From positions 124,001 to 188,000 of the forward strand of contig NZ_JAIEZQ010000003.1 in assembly GCF_019679455.1 (NCBI RefSeq): 64,000 nt of DNA. The letters run 5' to 3'. Below the pieces are notes generated by a model that was not told the DNA's origin, made no database searches, and was given only the letters and a program-made list of their open reading frames with translations. Each line of letters opens with the position of its first letter. The stretch's first letter is position 1. Source of the DNA: Nocardioides jiangsuensis. Its GTDB lineage: Bacteria; Actinomycetota; Actinomycetes; Propionibacteriales; Nocardioidaceae. The translations under genes and the position numbers were made by a program. Below, piece by piece: positions 8,923 through 18,352 of the stretch.

Positions 8923-9258
8923 ATGTTCAGTGTTCAGGGGGTGGACCTAGACGTGAAGTCACGTCGGGTATGGCGGGACGGGGTTGAGATCAGGATGTCG
9001 AACAAGGAGTTCGACCTTCTACACGCTCTCATCAGCCGGCCGGGGGAAATCGTCACGCGTGAAGAGTTGATGCGTGATGTGTGGCAGACGACGTTCTGGA
9101 CGTCCGCCAAGACCATCGACGTGCATCTCGGATGGGTCCGCAAGAAGCTAGGCGACGACACACGCAGGCCTACGTTGATCACCACGATCAGGGGTAGGGG
9201 ACTGCGGTTCGAGACCAGACCACCGGTGTACGCGGAGGCCCAGACGGCCACCTCGTGA
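8923..9258 (+). CDS. Stand-alone winged helix (OmpR/PhoB-type) DNA-binding protein
   Basis: A 111-residue protein that is essentially one OmpR/PhoB-type trans-regulatory domain: a short four-strand start, LSNKEFDLL-like helix (MSNKEFDLLHAL), the recognition region (TIDVHLGWVRKKLGD) and the C-terminal hairpin wing (ITTIRGRGLRFE). There is no receiver domain or phospho-acceptor Asp. The ATG at 8923 is preferred because TACGCT ends 6 nt before it; a GTG at 8893 would add ten residues. Codon use is visibly more AT-rich than in neighbours. Regulation by protein-protein contact or autoregulation is more likely than phosphorylation. Targets unknown. Confidence 0.8.
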   Translation: MFSVQGVDLDVKSRRVWRDGVEIRMSNKEFDLLHALISRPGEIVTREELMRDVWQTTFWTSAKTIDVHLGWVRKKLGDDTRRPTLITTIRGRGLRFETRPPVYAEAQTATS

Positions 9259-9301
9259 GGCCACGGGTGGGCAGTGGGGCGGGCGTCGATACGCTCTCCC
9301 C

Positions 9302-10489
9302 GTGACCCTGCCTGCCCGAGACCATCACGACGCGACTCCGGTGCTTGCCATCATCGGCGGCGGCCAGCTCGCCCGGATGATGGCGCAGTACGCCGTGCCG
9401 CTCGGCCTGCCGTTACGACTGCTCGCCGAGGCTCCCGGCGTGTCCGCGGCCCAGGTGATCGTCGACTCCGAGGTCGGCGACTACCGCGACCTCGACACGT
9501 TGCGGAAGGTCACCGACGGCTGCGCCGTGGTCACGTTCGACCACGAGCACGTGCCGACCGAGCACCTCGTCGCGCTCACCGAGGCGGGGGTGGCCTGCCG
9601 GCCGGGCCCCGGCGCGCTGGTGCACGCCCAGGACAAGCGGGTGATGCGCGCGCGGCTCGACGAGCTCGACGTGCCGTCGCCCCGCCATGCCCTCGTGGCC
9701 GACCCGGCCGCGGTGGAGGCGTTCGCCGAGCGGGTGGGCGGCTTCCCGGTGGTGCTCAAGACCACCCGCGGCGGCTACGACGGCAAGGGCGTCTGGGTGG
9801 TCGGGTCCGCGGCGGAGGCCGAGGACGCCTTCGCGGTGGCCGCGTCCACGAACGTGTCGATCCTCGCCGAGGAGAAGGTCGACTTCCGCCGCGAGCTCTC
9901 CGCGCTCGTCGCCCGCTCGCCCTCCGGCCAGGCCGCGGCGTACCCGGTGGTGGAGTCGGTGCAGGTCGACGGGATCTGCAAGGAGGTCGTCGCGCCGGCG
10001 CCCGACCTGGCCGAGGACCTCGCGGTCGAGGCGCAGCAGATCGCGCTGAAGGTGGCCGGGGCGCTCGACGTCACCGGCATCCTGGCCGTCGAGCTGTTCG
10101 AGACCACCGACGGCCGGGTCCTGGTCAACGAGCTCGCGATGCGCCCGCACAACACCGGGCACTGGAGCATGGACGGCGCGGTCACCGGCCAGTTCGAGAA
10201 CCACCTGCGGGCCGTGCTCGACCTCCCGCTGGGCTCGCCCGACGCCCGGCAGCCCTGGACGGTGATGGTCAACATCCTCGGGGGCGACGTCGGCCGGCTG
10301 TACGACGGATACCCTCACGTCTTCGCGCGCGACCCGCGCCTGAAGGTGCACCTGTACGGCAAGGACGTGAAGCCCGGGCGCAAGGTCGGTCACGTCACGG
10401 CGTACGGCGACGACCTCGACGACGTCCGCGAGCGGGCACGTCACGCAGCGGCATGGTTCCAGGGCGACCTGGGGATGGAGTCGGAATGA
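9302..10489 (+). CDS. purK: N5-carboxyaminoimidazole ribonucleotide synthase
   Basis: A 395-residue ATP-grasp enzyme that carboxylates 5-aminoimidazole ribonucleotide with ATP and bicarbonate in purine synthesis. The N-terminal [11 protein letters not shown], the [14 protein letters not shown]-grasp loop and the [15 protein letters not shown] signature are intact. The GTG start is supported by TACGCT (9290-9295) ending 6 nt upstream, so the message is probably leaderless. The stop overlaps the purE start (ATGA). Confidence 0.97.
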   Translation: MTLPARDHHDATPVLAIIGGGQLARMMAQYAVPLGLPLRLLAEAPGVSAAQVIVDSEVGDYRDLDTLRKVTDGCAVVTFDHEHVPTEHLVALTEAGVACRPGPGALVHAQDKRVMRARLDELDVPSPRHALVADPAAVEAFAERVGGFPVVLKTTRGGYDGKGVWVVGSAAEAEDAFAVAASTNVSILAEEKVDFRRELSALVARSPSGQAAAYPVVESVQVDGICKEVVAPAPDLAEDLAVEAQQIALKVAGALDVTGILAVELFETTDGRVLVNELAMRPHNTGHWSMDGAVTGQFENHLRAVLDLPLGSPDARQPWTVMVNILGGDVGRLYDGYPHVFARDPRLKVHLYGKDVKPGRKVGHVTAYGDDLDDVRERARHAAAWFQGDLGMESE

Positions 10490-11034
10490 GCACGGACGAC
10501 GTGACCTCCTCGGTGCCGGCCGGTGGGCCGCGGGTCGGGATCGTGATGGGGTCGGACTCCGACTGGCCCACGATGAAGGCCGCCGCCGAGGCGCTCGAGG
10601 AGTTCGGGGTGCCCTACGAGGCCGACGTGGTCTCCGCGCACCGGATGCCCGAGGAGATGCTCCGCTACGGCAAGGACGCCGCCGGTCGTGGCCTCGGGGT
10701 GATCATCGCGGGCGCGGGCGGCGCCGCGCACCTGCCGGGGATGCTCGCCGCGGTCACGCCGCTCCCCGTGGTCGGCGTGCCGGTGCCGCTGCGCTACCTC
10801 GACGGGATGGACTCCCTGCTCTCGATCGTGCAGATGCCCGCCGGGGTGCCGGTCGCGACGGTGGCCATCGGGAACGCCCGCAACGCCGGGCTGCTCGCCG
10901 TGCGCATCCTCGCCGCGTCCGACGCCGGGCTGCGGCAGAAGATGGAGGAGTTCCAGGAGTCGCTCGCCGAGAGCGCGCGAGCCAAGGGTGCCGCGGTCCG
11001 CGGGGACCGGGGACGCACGGTCGGCTTCGGCTGA
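10486..11034 (+). CDS. purE: N5-carboxyaminoimidazole ribonucleotide mutase
   Basis: A 182-residue class I PurE that converts N5-CAIR to CAIR, the step after PurK. The GSDSDWPTM phosphate-binding loop, SAHRMPEEM with the catalytic His, and [11 protein letters not shown] are present. About 15 extra N-terminal and 20 C-terminal residues are low-complexity. It is coupled to purK by a 4-bp overlap, and a symmetric hairpin begins inside its stop codon. Confidence 0.97.
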   Translation: MSTDDVTSSVPAGGPRVGIVMGSDSDWPTMKAAAEALEEFGVPYEADVVSAHRMPEEMLRYGKDAAGRGLGVIIAGAGGAAHLPGMLAAVTPLPVVGVPVPLRYLDGMDSLLSIVQMPAGVPVATVAIGNARNAGLLAVRILAASDAGLRQKMEEFQESLAESARAKGAAVRGDRGRTVGFG

Positions 11035-11057
11035 CCGACCCGTTCGCGGGGTCGGTC
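11033..11057. terminator. Bidirectional terminator hairpin after purE
   Basis: GACCGACCC (11033-11041) pairs perfectly with GGGTCGGTC (11049-11057) around a 7-nt loop. It lies between the convergent purE and CoA-binding genes and has no T-run, as is usual for high-GC actinobacterial terminators. Confidence 0.65.
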
Positions 11058-11061
11058 CGGC

Positions 11062-11481
11062 TCAGCCGTAGCGGGGCCACTCGATGACCGGGCAGGTGTC
11101 CATCACCATCGGCACGCCGGCCGCGGTCGTGCGGGCGAAGGCGTCGTGGTCGACTACCCCGAGCTGGAACCACACCGCCCGCGCGCCGATCGCGACCGCC
11201 TGGTCGGCGAACTCGCCGGCGCGCTCCGAGCGGCGGAAGACGTCGACGCAGTCGACCGGGAACGGCACCTCCGCCAGCGACGCGTAGCCGTCCTCGCCGA
11301 GCACGTGGTTGGCCTCCGGGTGGATCGGCACGACCCGCTTGCCGTGCTGCTGCAGGAAGCGGGCGACGCCGTACGCCGTCCGGGACGGGTCGCCGCCGAG
11401 GCCGACCACCGCCCAGGTCTCGCACTTCTCCAGCATGAAGCGGAGGTGCTCGGGGTCCTGCCAGGCCGGTGCGTGCGTCAT
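11062..11481 (-). CDS. CoA-binding (YccU-like) protein
   Basis: A 139-residue single-domain Rossmann protein of the CoA_binding_2 family: [18 protein letters not shown] is the nucleotide loop, VPIHPEA and VDVFRRSE follow, and [11 protein letters not shown] ends the domain. Such proteins bind CoA, but their role is not known. The ATG at 11481 is chosen because upstream codons do not look coding; a GAGG lies just before it. It is convergent with purE and divergent from the acyl-CoA dehydrogenase gene. Confidence 0.88.
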   Translation of the reverse strand: MTHAPAWQDPEHLRFMLEKCETWAVVGLGGDPSRTAYGVARFLQQHGKRVVPIHPEANHVLGEDGYASLAEVPFPVDCVDVFRRSERAGEFADQAVAIGARAVWFQLGVVDHDAFARTTAAGVPMVMDTCPVIEWPRYG

Positions 11482-11598
11482 GCCTCGACGGTAACCGCGA
11501 GGGGGTGGCCGCAAACGCTGGACGGCGTGGGGGAGGGCGCGAGTGTGTGGCGAACCTGGCACGGACGCACGGGGTTACTCGGGAGTAGAATCCGCCGC

Positions 11599-12771
<1,173 letters not shown>

Positions 12772-12956
12772 GCGACGTCTGCGCAGGTCGGAGCAGCAAG
12801 AAACGAGGCCGCCATCAAGCCGGTGGCCATCCCGACGCCGAGGACGAACACGTGGGTGGACGTCCGGTGTCACCTCCCCGGGTGTCAGCCGGGCAGCCAC
12901 ACGGTGCCGCGTCACCCCGTGGAATGTGCGGTTCTGATGGCTGCGATGCGCCGGGG

Positions 12957-13613
12957 ATGGATACTCGGCAGGTGGCTGGTTGTTGCGACCCGCGCGGGTG
13001 CCAGGAGATGTTCGGCGAGGGGTTCGCCCGCCGGATGGCGAAGCGGTATCGGCGCCGCGGTCTCGACGCGGCCGCCGGCCGGCTGGTCGACTTCCTCGCG
13101 GGCGACGGCCTGGACGGGGCGACCGTGCTCGAGGTCGGCGGTGGTGTCGGTGAGATCGGCCTGGAGCTGCTACGGCGTGGGGCCGCGTCGGTGACGAACG
13201 TCGAGCTGTCGACGGCCTACGACCTGGAGGCCCGCCGGCTGGCCGAGCAGCTCGGTGTCGCGGACCGGGTGCAGCGACGCATCGTGGACGTGGCTGCTGC
13301 CCCGGACGCCGTCGGCCCGGCCGACCTCGTGGTGCTGCACCGGGTGGTGTGCTGCTACCCGGACTACGAGCGGCTGCTGGGCGCTGCCGCGGACCTGTGC
13401 CGGAGCCGGCTGGCGTTCAGTCACCCGCCCCGCGACCTCGGCAGCAGGGCGGTCGTCGCGACGCAGAACGCGCTGTTCGCGCTGTGGGGCAAGGAGTTCC
13501 GGACGTTCGCGCACCCGCCGGAGGCGATGGTCGCCGTGGTGGCGAGCCGTGGCCTGAAGCCGGTGTATGCGCACCCAGGCTGGATCTGGCACGTCGAAGG
13601 TCTCGCGCGCTGA
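12957..13613 (+). CDS. Class I SAM-dependent methyltransferase, Cys-rich N-terminus
   Basis: A 218-residue protein. Residues about 40-160 form a SAM-binding fold: VLEVGGGVGEIGLELL is motif I, VTNVELS the acidic strand and DLVVLHRVVCCYPDY motif IV. The N-terminus holds three cysteines in CCDPRGC, followed by a basic RRMAKRYRRRG stretch; it might bind a metal or simply be structural. Substrate unknown. The ATG at 12957 is the only reasonable start giving this N-terminus. The 185-bp gap upstream shows no clear gene or RNA. It is absent from the mycobacterial version of this block as I recall it, so it may be a local insertion. Confidence 0.8.
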   Translation: MDTRQVAGCCDPRGCQEMFGEGFARRMAKRYRRRGLDAAAGRLVDFLAGDGLDGATVLEVGGGVGEIGLELLRRGAASVTNVELSTAYDLEARRLAEQLGVADRVQRRIVDVAAAPDAVGPADLVVLHRVVCCYPDYERLLGAAADLCRSRLAFSHPPRDLGSRAVVATQNALFALWGKEFRTFAHPPEAMVAVVASRGLKPVYAHPGWIWHVEGLAR

Positions 13614-13680
13614 GCCGGGGGGAGACCTTGACCTCCTCCGCGACCCCTCACACAGTGCTTCGGACCGCAATGATGGAGGG

Positions 13681-14460
13681 GTGCGCGGAGTCCTGCTGGA
13701 TCTCGACGGGGTCGTCTACGTGGGCGACGAACCGGTGCCCGGCGCCTCCGCCACGGTCGACTGGCTGGCGCGCGAGGGCGTTCCCGTCCGCTACCTGACC
13801 AACACCACCTCGCGTCCGAGGCGGGCGCTCGTCGACAAGCTGACGCGCATGGGCGTCACCGCCACCGCGGACCAGATCCTCACCCCCGCGGTGGCGGCGG
13901 TGTCCTGGTTGCGGCGGCACGACGTCGAGCGTCCGGCGCTGTTCGTCCCCGACGCCACGGCGACGGAGTTCGCCGGGCTGGACCCGCTCCCGGACGGGAC
14001 CGAGGACGGCGCCGGGGCGGTCGTCGTCGGCGACCTCGGCGCGGGGTGGGACTTCGCGAGGCTCAACCGTGCGTTCCGGCTGCTCATGAGCGAGGCACGT
14101 CCACCGTTGGTCGCCCTCGGGCTGACCCGCTACTGGCGTGCCGAGGACGGGCTCCGGCTCGATGCGGGCGCGTTCGTCCGGGCGCTGGAGTACGCCACCG
14201 GGCGCACCGCCGTCGTTCTCGGGAAGCCGGACCCGGCGTTCTACCGCGCCGCGGTCGACGGCCTCGGCCTGGAACCCGGCCAGGTCGTGATGGTCGGGGA
14301 CGACATCCGCTCCGACGTCGCGGGTGCGCAGCGGGCGGGCCTGGCCGGCGTCCTCGTGCGCACCGGCAAGTTCTCGCCTGCGGACCTCACCGGTGACGTG
14401 TCGCCCGACGCGGTGCTCGACTCCGTCGCCGACCTGCCGCGGTGGTGGACCGAGCGCTGA
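13681..14460 (+). CDS. HAD-superfamily (subfamily IIA, NagD-like) phosphatase
   Basis: A 259-residue HAD hydrolase with all four motifs: LLDLDGVVYVGD (nucleophile and acid Asp), YLTNTTSRP, the Lys in VLGKPDP, and VMVGDDIRSDV. The cap between motifs II and III matches subfamily IIA, which dephosphorylates small phosphometabolites. GTG 13681 is chosen because it immediately precedes RGVLLDLDG; a GGAGGG directly abuts it. An upstream in-frame ATG would add 38 residues with no domain character. Natural substrate unknown. Confidence 0.88.
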   Translation: MRGVLLDLDGVVYVGDEPVPGASATVDWLAREGVPVRYLTNTTSRPRRALVDKLTRMGVTATADQILTPAVAAVSWLRRHDVERPALFVPDATATEFAGLDPLPDGTEDGAGAVVVGDLGAGWDFARLNRAFRLLMSEARPPLVALGLTRYWRAEDGLRLDAGAFVRALEYATGRTAVVLGKPDPAFYRAAVDGLGLEPGQVVMVGDDIRSDVAGAQRAGLAGVLVRTGKFSPADLTGDVSPDAVLDSVADLPRWWTER

Positions 14461-14484
14461 GGCCGCGGCTCGCGGACAGGCGGG

Positions 14485-16056
14485 TCAGCCCAGGTGGCCG
14501 CACGCCTCCGAGGGCGGCGCGTCCCGGTCGGCACCGCGGAGCACGAACACGTTCATGCCGCACGGCGTACCCACCTTGACGTACCGCTCGCGCATCACGT
14601 CGGCGAGCCGTCCCTCGTCGTCGAGGTCCCAGGCGTCGAAGTCGTACCACTGCACCACCCAGGTCGGGGCGTCCGGGCCGCGCAGCGTCCCGACGATCCT
14701 GTCCAGGTCCGGGTCGAGGGTGCGGGTGATGAGGCTCCACATGTAGGGGTAGGGGCTGTCCATGCCGGAGTGGTAGACCACGTTGGCCTGGCCCCAGATC
14801 ACCACGACGGTGTCGCCGTCCTCGGCGCCTGCCGCCATCCACTCGCCGACGGCGGCCTCGTTGTCCGGCGTGCCGAGCAGGGGGTTGTACAGCCCCAGGT
14901 AGACCGCGACCAGCGCCGCTCCCGTCGCGACCACCGCCGCGAGGCGGGCGCCGAGCCCGGACCAGGTGACCGACGGGGCGACCAGTGCGGCGGCCATCGC
15001 CAGCGCGGGGATCGGTTGCAGCAGGTAGTCCGGCCACCAGTCACCGCCGGCCGCCATGCTCGCCAGGGTGAGGCCGAGCATCGCCCAGAGCGCGAACCAG
15101 GTGGGCCGCAGGTCGGGGCGCCGGCGAATCTCCCGGAACCCGGTGAGCAGGCAGACGACCAGGAGCAGCATCCCCGACAGGGTGGCCAGCCACAGCAGCA
15201 GCTGCATGCGGTCCAGCGGCTTCTCGGTGCCGACCCCCACGATCCGCGAGGCCGCCACCCGGTACCCGAACATCTGGAACCACCACTGCGCCGCGGTCAT
15301 CCAGGTCGTGGCGAGCACGAGCCCCAGGGCGGCGGCCGCCACCAGCATCCCGACGAGACCGCCGGCCGCGACGCGGACGGCGTCGCCGGCCGAGATCGTG
15401 CGGGCCTGGAGGGAGGCGAGAAGCACGACGCCGGCGAAGACCAGACCGTCGGCGTAGCTCTGCACGACCAGCAGCGGGGCGATCGCCAGCACGCCGGCCA
15501 TCACGGCCCGTCCGGCCGGGCGCGGACGCTGCACCGCGCTGAGGGTCAGCGCGCAGCAGAGCATGACCAGGGTCGCCGCCACCAGCCGCTCGTTCATCAC
15601 GTCCGAGGAGAACGCGTAGGTCGAGCTCCAGGCGGCCGCCACCACCGCCGCCCACCCGGCGCCCGCACGGCCCCGCAGCAGGTGACCGGCCCAGCCGGCC
15701 GCCACCACCATCACGGCAGCGACCAGACCGGCGAGCAGCCGGAGTGCGAGGGGCCCGCCCAGGAGGTCGGCCAGCGCGTAGAACGCGACGAGCAGGATCC
15801 CGCGGCCCACGAAGTAGTCGCCGTAGAGGTAGGGCCCCTCCGCCCAGTTGTGCGCGATGATCAGCAGGCCGGCCTCGTCGGGCATCAGCGGCTTGGTGAG
15901 GAACGGCACGCGCACCGCGAGCGTGAACAGCACGCAGAGCGCGACCAGCCCGACGCTGCCGAGGCCCGGCAGGACCGCGCGGCTCCGCCTGCCGGGGGCC
16001 GGGCCCGCCGACCGCTCGTCCCGCTCGTCGGTCCCGCTCCGGGGTACGCCGCTCAT
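14485..16056 (-). CDS. GT-C type membrane glycosyltransferase-like protein
   Basis: A 523-residue protein with a cytosolic Arg/Ser-rich N-terminus (about 40 residues), then about eleven membrane segments and a final exported domain of about 120 residues (from near residue 400). The first outer loop holds KPLMPDEAGLL, where the Asp-Glu pair corresponds to the catalytic acidic residue of GT39-like enzymes. The family uses lipid-linked sugars on the outside face. Acceptor unknown. AGAAGG abuts the ATG at 16056. It is convergent with the HAD gene and lies downstream of the crotonase gene on the same strand. Confidence 0.75.
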   Translation of the reverse strand: MSGVPRSGTDERDERSAGPAPGRRSRAVLPGLGSVGLVALCVLFTLAVRVPFLTKPLMPDEAGLLIIAHNWAEGPYLYGDYFVGRGILLVAFYALADLLGGPLALRLLAGLVAAVMVVAAGWAGHLLRGRAGAGWAAVVAAAWSSTYAFSSDVMNERLVAATLVMLCCALTLSAVQRPRPAGRAVMAGVLAIAPLLVVQSYADGLVFAGVVLLASLQARTISAGDAVRVAAGGLVGMLVAAAALGLVLATTWMTAAQWWFQMFGYRVAASRIVGVGTEKPLDRMQLLLWLATLSGMLLLVVCLLTGFREIRRRPDLRPTWFALWAMLGLTLASMAAGGDWWPDYLLQPIPALAMAAALVAPSVTWSGLGARLAAVVATGAALVAVYLGLYNPLLGTPDNEAAVGEWMAAGAEDGDTVVVIWGQANVVYHSGMDSPYPYMWSLITRTLDPDLDRIVGTLRGPDAPTWVVQWYDFDAWDLDDEGRLADVMRERYVKVGTPCGMNVFVLRGADRDAPPSEACGHLG

Positions 16057-16094
16057 CCTTCTCACTTTCGTGCTCGTCCTGCCCTGCGGCAGTC

Positions 16095-16970
16095 TCAGTC
16101 CTGCCAGGGGTAGAACGGCGGCATGTCCGTCGTACGGCCGGTGAAGTCGGGGTCGCGCTTCTCTCGGAAGGCCGCGACCCCCTCCTTCCCGTCGCCGACA
16201 CTCGTGTAGAACATCGCGAGCGAGTCGACCCGGTGGGCCTCGAGGGGGTGCGGCTGCGCGGAGTTGCGGTACATCATCTGCCGGGCCAGCGCGGTGGCGA
16301 CGGGGGAGCGGTTCGCGGTGAACCGCCGGGCCAGGGCGTACGCCGCGTCGAGCAGCTCGTCCTCGGGGTGCACGGAGCGGACCAGACCGCCCTCGTGGGC
16401 CTCCGCGGCGCTGAGGATGTCGGCGGAGTAGACCCACTCGAGCGCGCGGCTGATCCCCACGATCCGGGGCAGGAACCATGACGAGCAGGCCTCCGGGACG
16501 ATCCCGAGCCTGCCGAACACGAACCCGATCCGGGCGCGTTCGGAGGCGAGCCTGACGTCCATCGGCAGCGTCATCGTCGCGCCGATGCCGACCGCGGCGC
16601 CGTTGATCGCGCCGATCACCGGCTTGGTGCACCGGTAGACCGCCAGGGCGACCCGGCCGCCGGTGTCGCGGACGCCGTCGTGCACGGCGGGGTCGTCGAG
16701 ACGGTCGTGCAGGTCGGCCAGGGTCGGCCGCTGGTCCTCGTCGAGGCCGAAGACGTTGCCGTCCACGGAGAGGTCCATGCCCGCGCAGAACGCCCGGCCG
16801 CGGCCGGTGACCACGACGGCGGCCACCGCGTCGTCGGTGCTCGCCCGGTCGAACGCCGCGACGAGCTCGTCGGCCATGGTGACCGTGAACGCGTTCAGCT
16901 GCTCGGGCCGGTCCAGGGTCAGCGTGAGGATGCCGTCGTCGACGGTGTAGTCGAGGGTCTCGTAACCCAC
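16095..16970 (-). CDS. Enoyl-CoA hydratase/isomerase (crotonase) family protein
   Basis: A 291-residue crotonase-fold enzyme. The oxyanion-hole segments GRGRAFCAGMDLS and INGAAVGIGATMTLPMD are present, and a GIVPEACSSWFLP segment supplies the usual acidic residue, as in hydratases with one catalytic Glu. It probably acts on an acyl-CoA in fatty-acid or side-chain breakdown, in line with the acyl-CoA dehydrogenase nearby. The GTG at 16970 shares its first base with the stop of the LCP gene upstream (TAGTG), so coupling is likely; a start further upstream inside the LCP gene is less likely. Confidence 0.9.
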   Translation of the reverse strand: MGYETLDYTVDDGILTLTLDRPEQLNAFTVTMADELVAAFDRASTDDAVAAVVVTGRGRAFCAGMDLSVDGNVFGLDEDQRPTLADLHDRLDDPAVHDGVRDTGGRVALAVYRCTKPVIGAINGAAVGIGATMTLPMDVRLASERARIGFVFGRLGIVPEACSSWFLPRIVGISRALEWVYSADILSAAEAHEGGLVRSVHPEDELLDAAYALARRFTANRSPVATALARQMMYRNSAQPHPLEAHRVDSLAMFYTSVGDGKEGVAAFREKRDPDFTGRTTDMPPFYPWQD

Positions 16971-18184
16971 TAGTCCGCCAGCCCCGAGGCCTTGCACAGC
17001 TGCTTGGAGATGTCGGAGGTGCGGTCCTCCTTGATCAGGTCGAACATCTTCGGCGCGCGCTCGGGGTCCCAGTTGACCGCGAGGTCGGCGATCGGGACCG
17101 AGCAGGTCAGCCCCTCCTCACCGCTGACCCGGGTCATCGCCCAGGCGAAGCGCAGGGTGTCGAAGGGGCCGGTGTCCTCGCCGAGGCGCACCGACTCGGC
17201 GCCGGCCGAGGAGAGGCGGAAGTAGCGGAGCGGGTTGATCACCGACCACGGGGAGACGGCCTCCTTGCCGACCGCGCTGACCACCTCGCGCTGGTGCTGG
17301 GCGCGGTCGATGTCACCGAGGGAGGAGGTGTGCCGCGAACGGGCGTAGCCGAGGGCGGTGGGACCGTCCGCCTCCTGGCACCCCTTGGGGATGTCGAGGT
17401 TGGCGAGCTTGTCCTTCATCTTCTCCTTGGGGCAGATCTCGATGCCGCCCACGGCGTCGACCACGTTGACGAAGCCGGCGAAGCCGATCTCGACGTAGCT
17501 GTCGATGGCGATGCCGGTCTCGCCCTCCAGGGTCTTCACGAGCAGCTTCGGGCCGCCGTACGCGTAGGCGGCGTTGACCTTCTCGGTGCCGTAGCCGGGG
17601 ACGTCGACGATCGAGTCGCGGGGGATGGAGAGCAGCAGGTTCGGCCCGGACCCGGTGTGCAGCAGCATGATCGTGTCGGTACGGCGGCCCTCCGCCTTGC
17701 CCGTGCCCAGCGCCTTGCGCTCGTCGGCGGACAGGCCCTCCCGGCTGTCGCTCCCCACGAGCAGGTAGGTGTGACCGGGCTGGTTCTCGGGTCGGTCGCC
17801 GTTCGGGTCGGCGTTGACCTTGTCGATCTTGGTCCACGCCCAGATCGGCACCGCGATGAGGAACACCAGCCAGAGCAGCAGGACGAGCTTCACCCAGCCG
17901 AACCGGCCGCGGCGCGACCTCTGCTTCGGGGGCGGGGTCGACCCGCCGCCCCGCGGCGAGGTGCGCGGGCGGTCCGACGGGGGGACCGGCGGCTGACCGC
18001 CGCTTCCTTCGCCCGGTCCGTCGCCGGGCCGGTTCATCGTGGGCATCACCCGCGTCGGCTCGGGGTCCGCGGGCGGCTGTCCCTGTGCGCCACCGCGGCC
18101 CGAGCGCTGCGAGCCGTAGAGCCAGTTGTACTCAGGCGACCCCTTCTCGGGGCTCCCTTCACTTCCCCGGGAACGGTTCGACAT
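16970..18184 (-). CDS. LytR-CpsA-Psr (LCP) family cell-wall ligase
   Basis: A 404-residue LCP protein. The N-terminal 75 residues are Gly/Pro/Ser/Arg-rich and cytosolic, one membrane helix follows (about 78-100), and the extracytoplasmic LCP domain (about 138-360) carries TYLLVGSDSRE, the Arg-rich GRRTDTIMLLH and LGYARSRHT motifs of phosphotransferases. LCP proteins move lipid-linked glycopolymers onto peptidoglycan. Two Cys near the domain end may form a disulfide. ATG 18184 is preceded by TAGCGT (18192-18197 on the plus strand) ending 7 nt away, so it is likely leaderless. It is divergent from a second LCP gene and overlaps the crotonase start by one base. Confidence 0.9.
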   Translation of the reverse strand: MSNRSRGSEGSPEKGSPEYNWLYGSQRSGRGGAQGQPPADPEPTRVMPTMNRPGDGPGEGSGGQPPVPPSDRPRTSPRGGGSTPPPKQRSRRGRFGWVKLVLLLWLVFLIAVPIWAWTKIDKVNADPNGDRPENQPGHTYLLVGSDSREGLSADERKALGTGKAEGRRTDTIMLLHTGSGPNLLLSIPRDSIVDVPGYGTEKVNAAYAYGGPKLLVKTLEGETGIAIDSYVEIGFAGFVNVVDAVGGIEICPKEKMKDKLANLDIPKGCQEADGPTALGYARSRHTSSLGDIDRAQHQREVVSAVGKEAVSPWSVINPLRYFRLSSAGAESVRLGEDTGPFDTLRFAWAMTRVSGEEGLTCSVPIADLAVNWDPERAPKMFDLIKEDRTSDISKQLCKASGLAD

Positions 18185-18352
18185 GGCGCAGACGCTACCT
18201 TGCCGGGCACACCCGCCGAGAGCACCACCTCGGGCCGTGCGGGCAACCGCCGCCGGGGCCGTCGGCGTGCCGCGCCGGCTGTGGCAGGTGTGGCTGGTGA
18301 TACTTGGGGCTGTTTCATCCCGTCCGCAAGGACAGATCGAGAGGCACCGCTC

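Noticed and set aside
12772-12956. Possible small gene between the acyl-CoA dehydrogenase and methyltransferase genes
   Set aside because: No frame has a ribosome site or domain, and no clear structure or promoter is visible.
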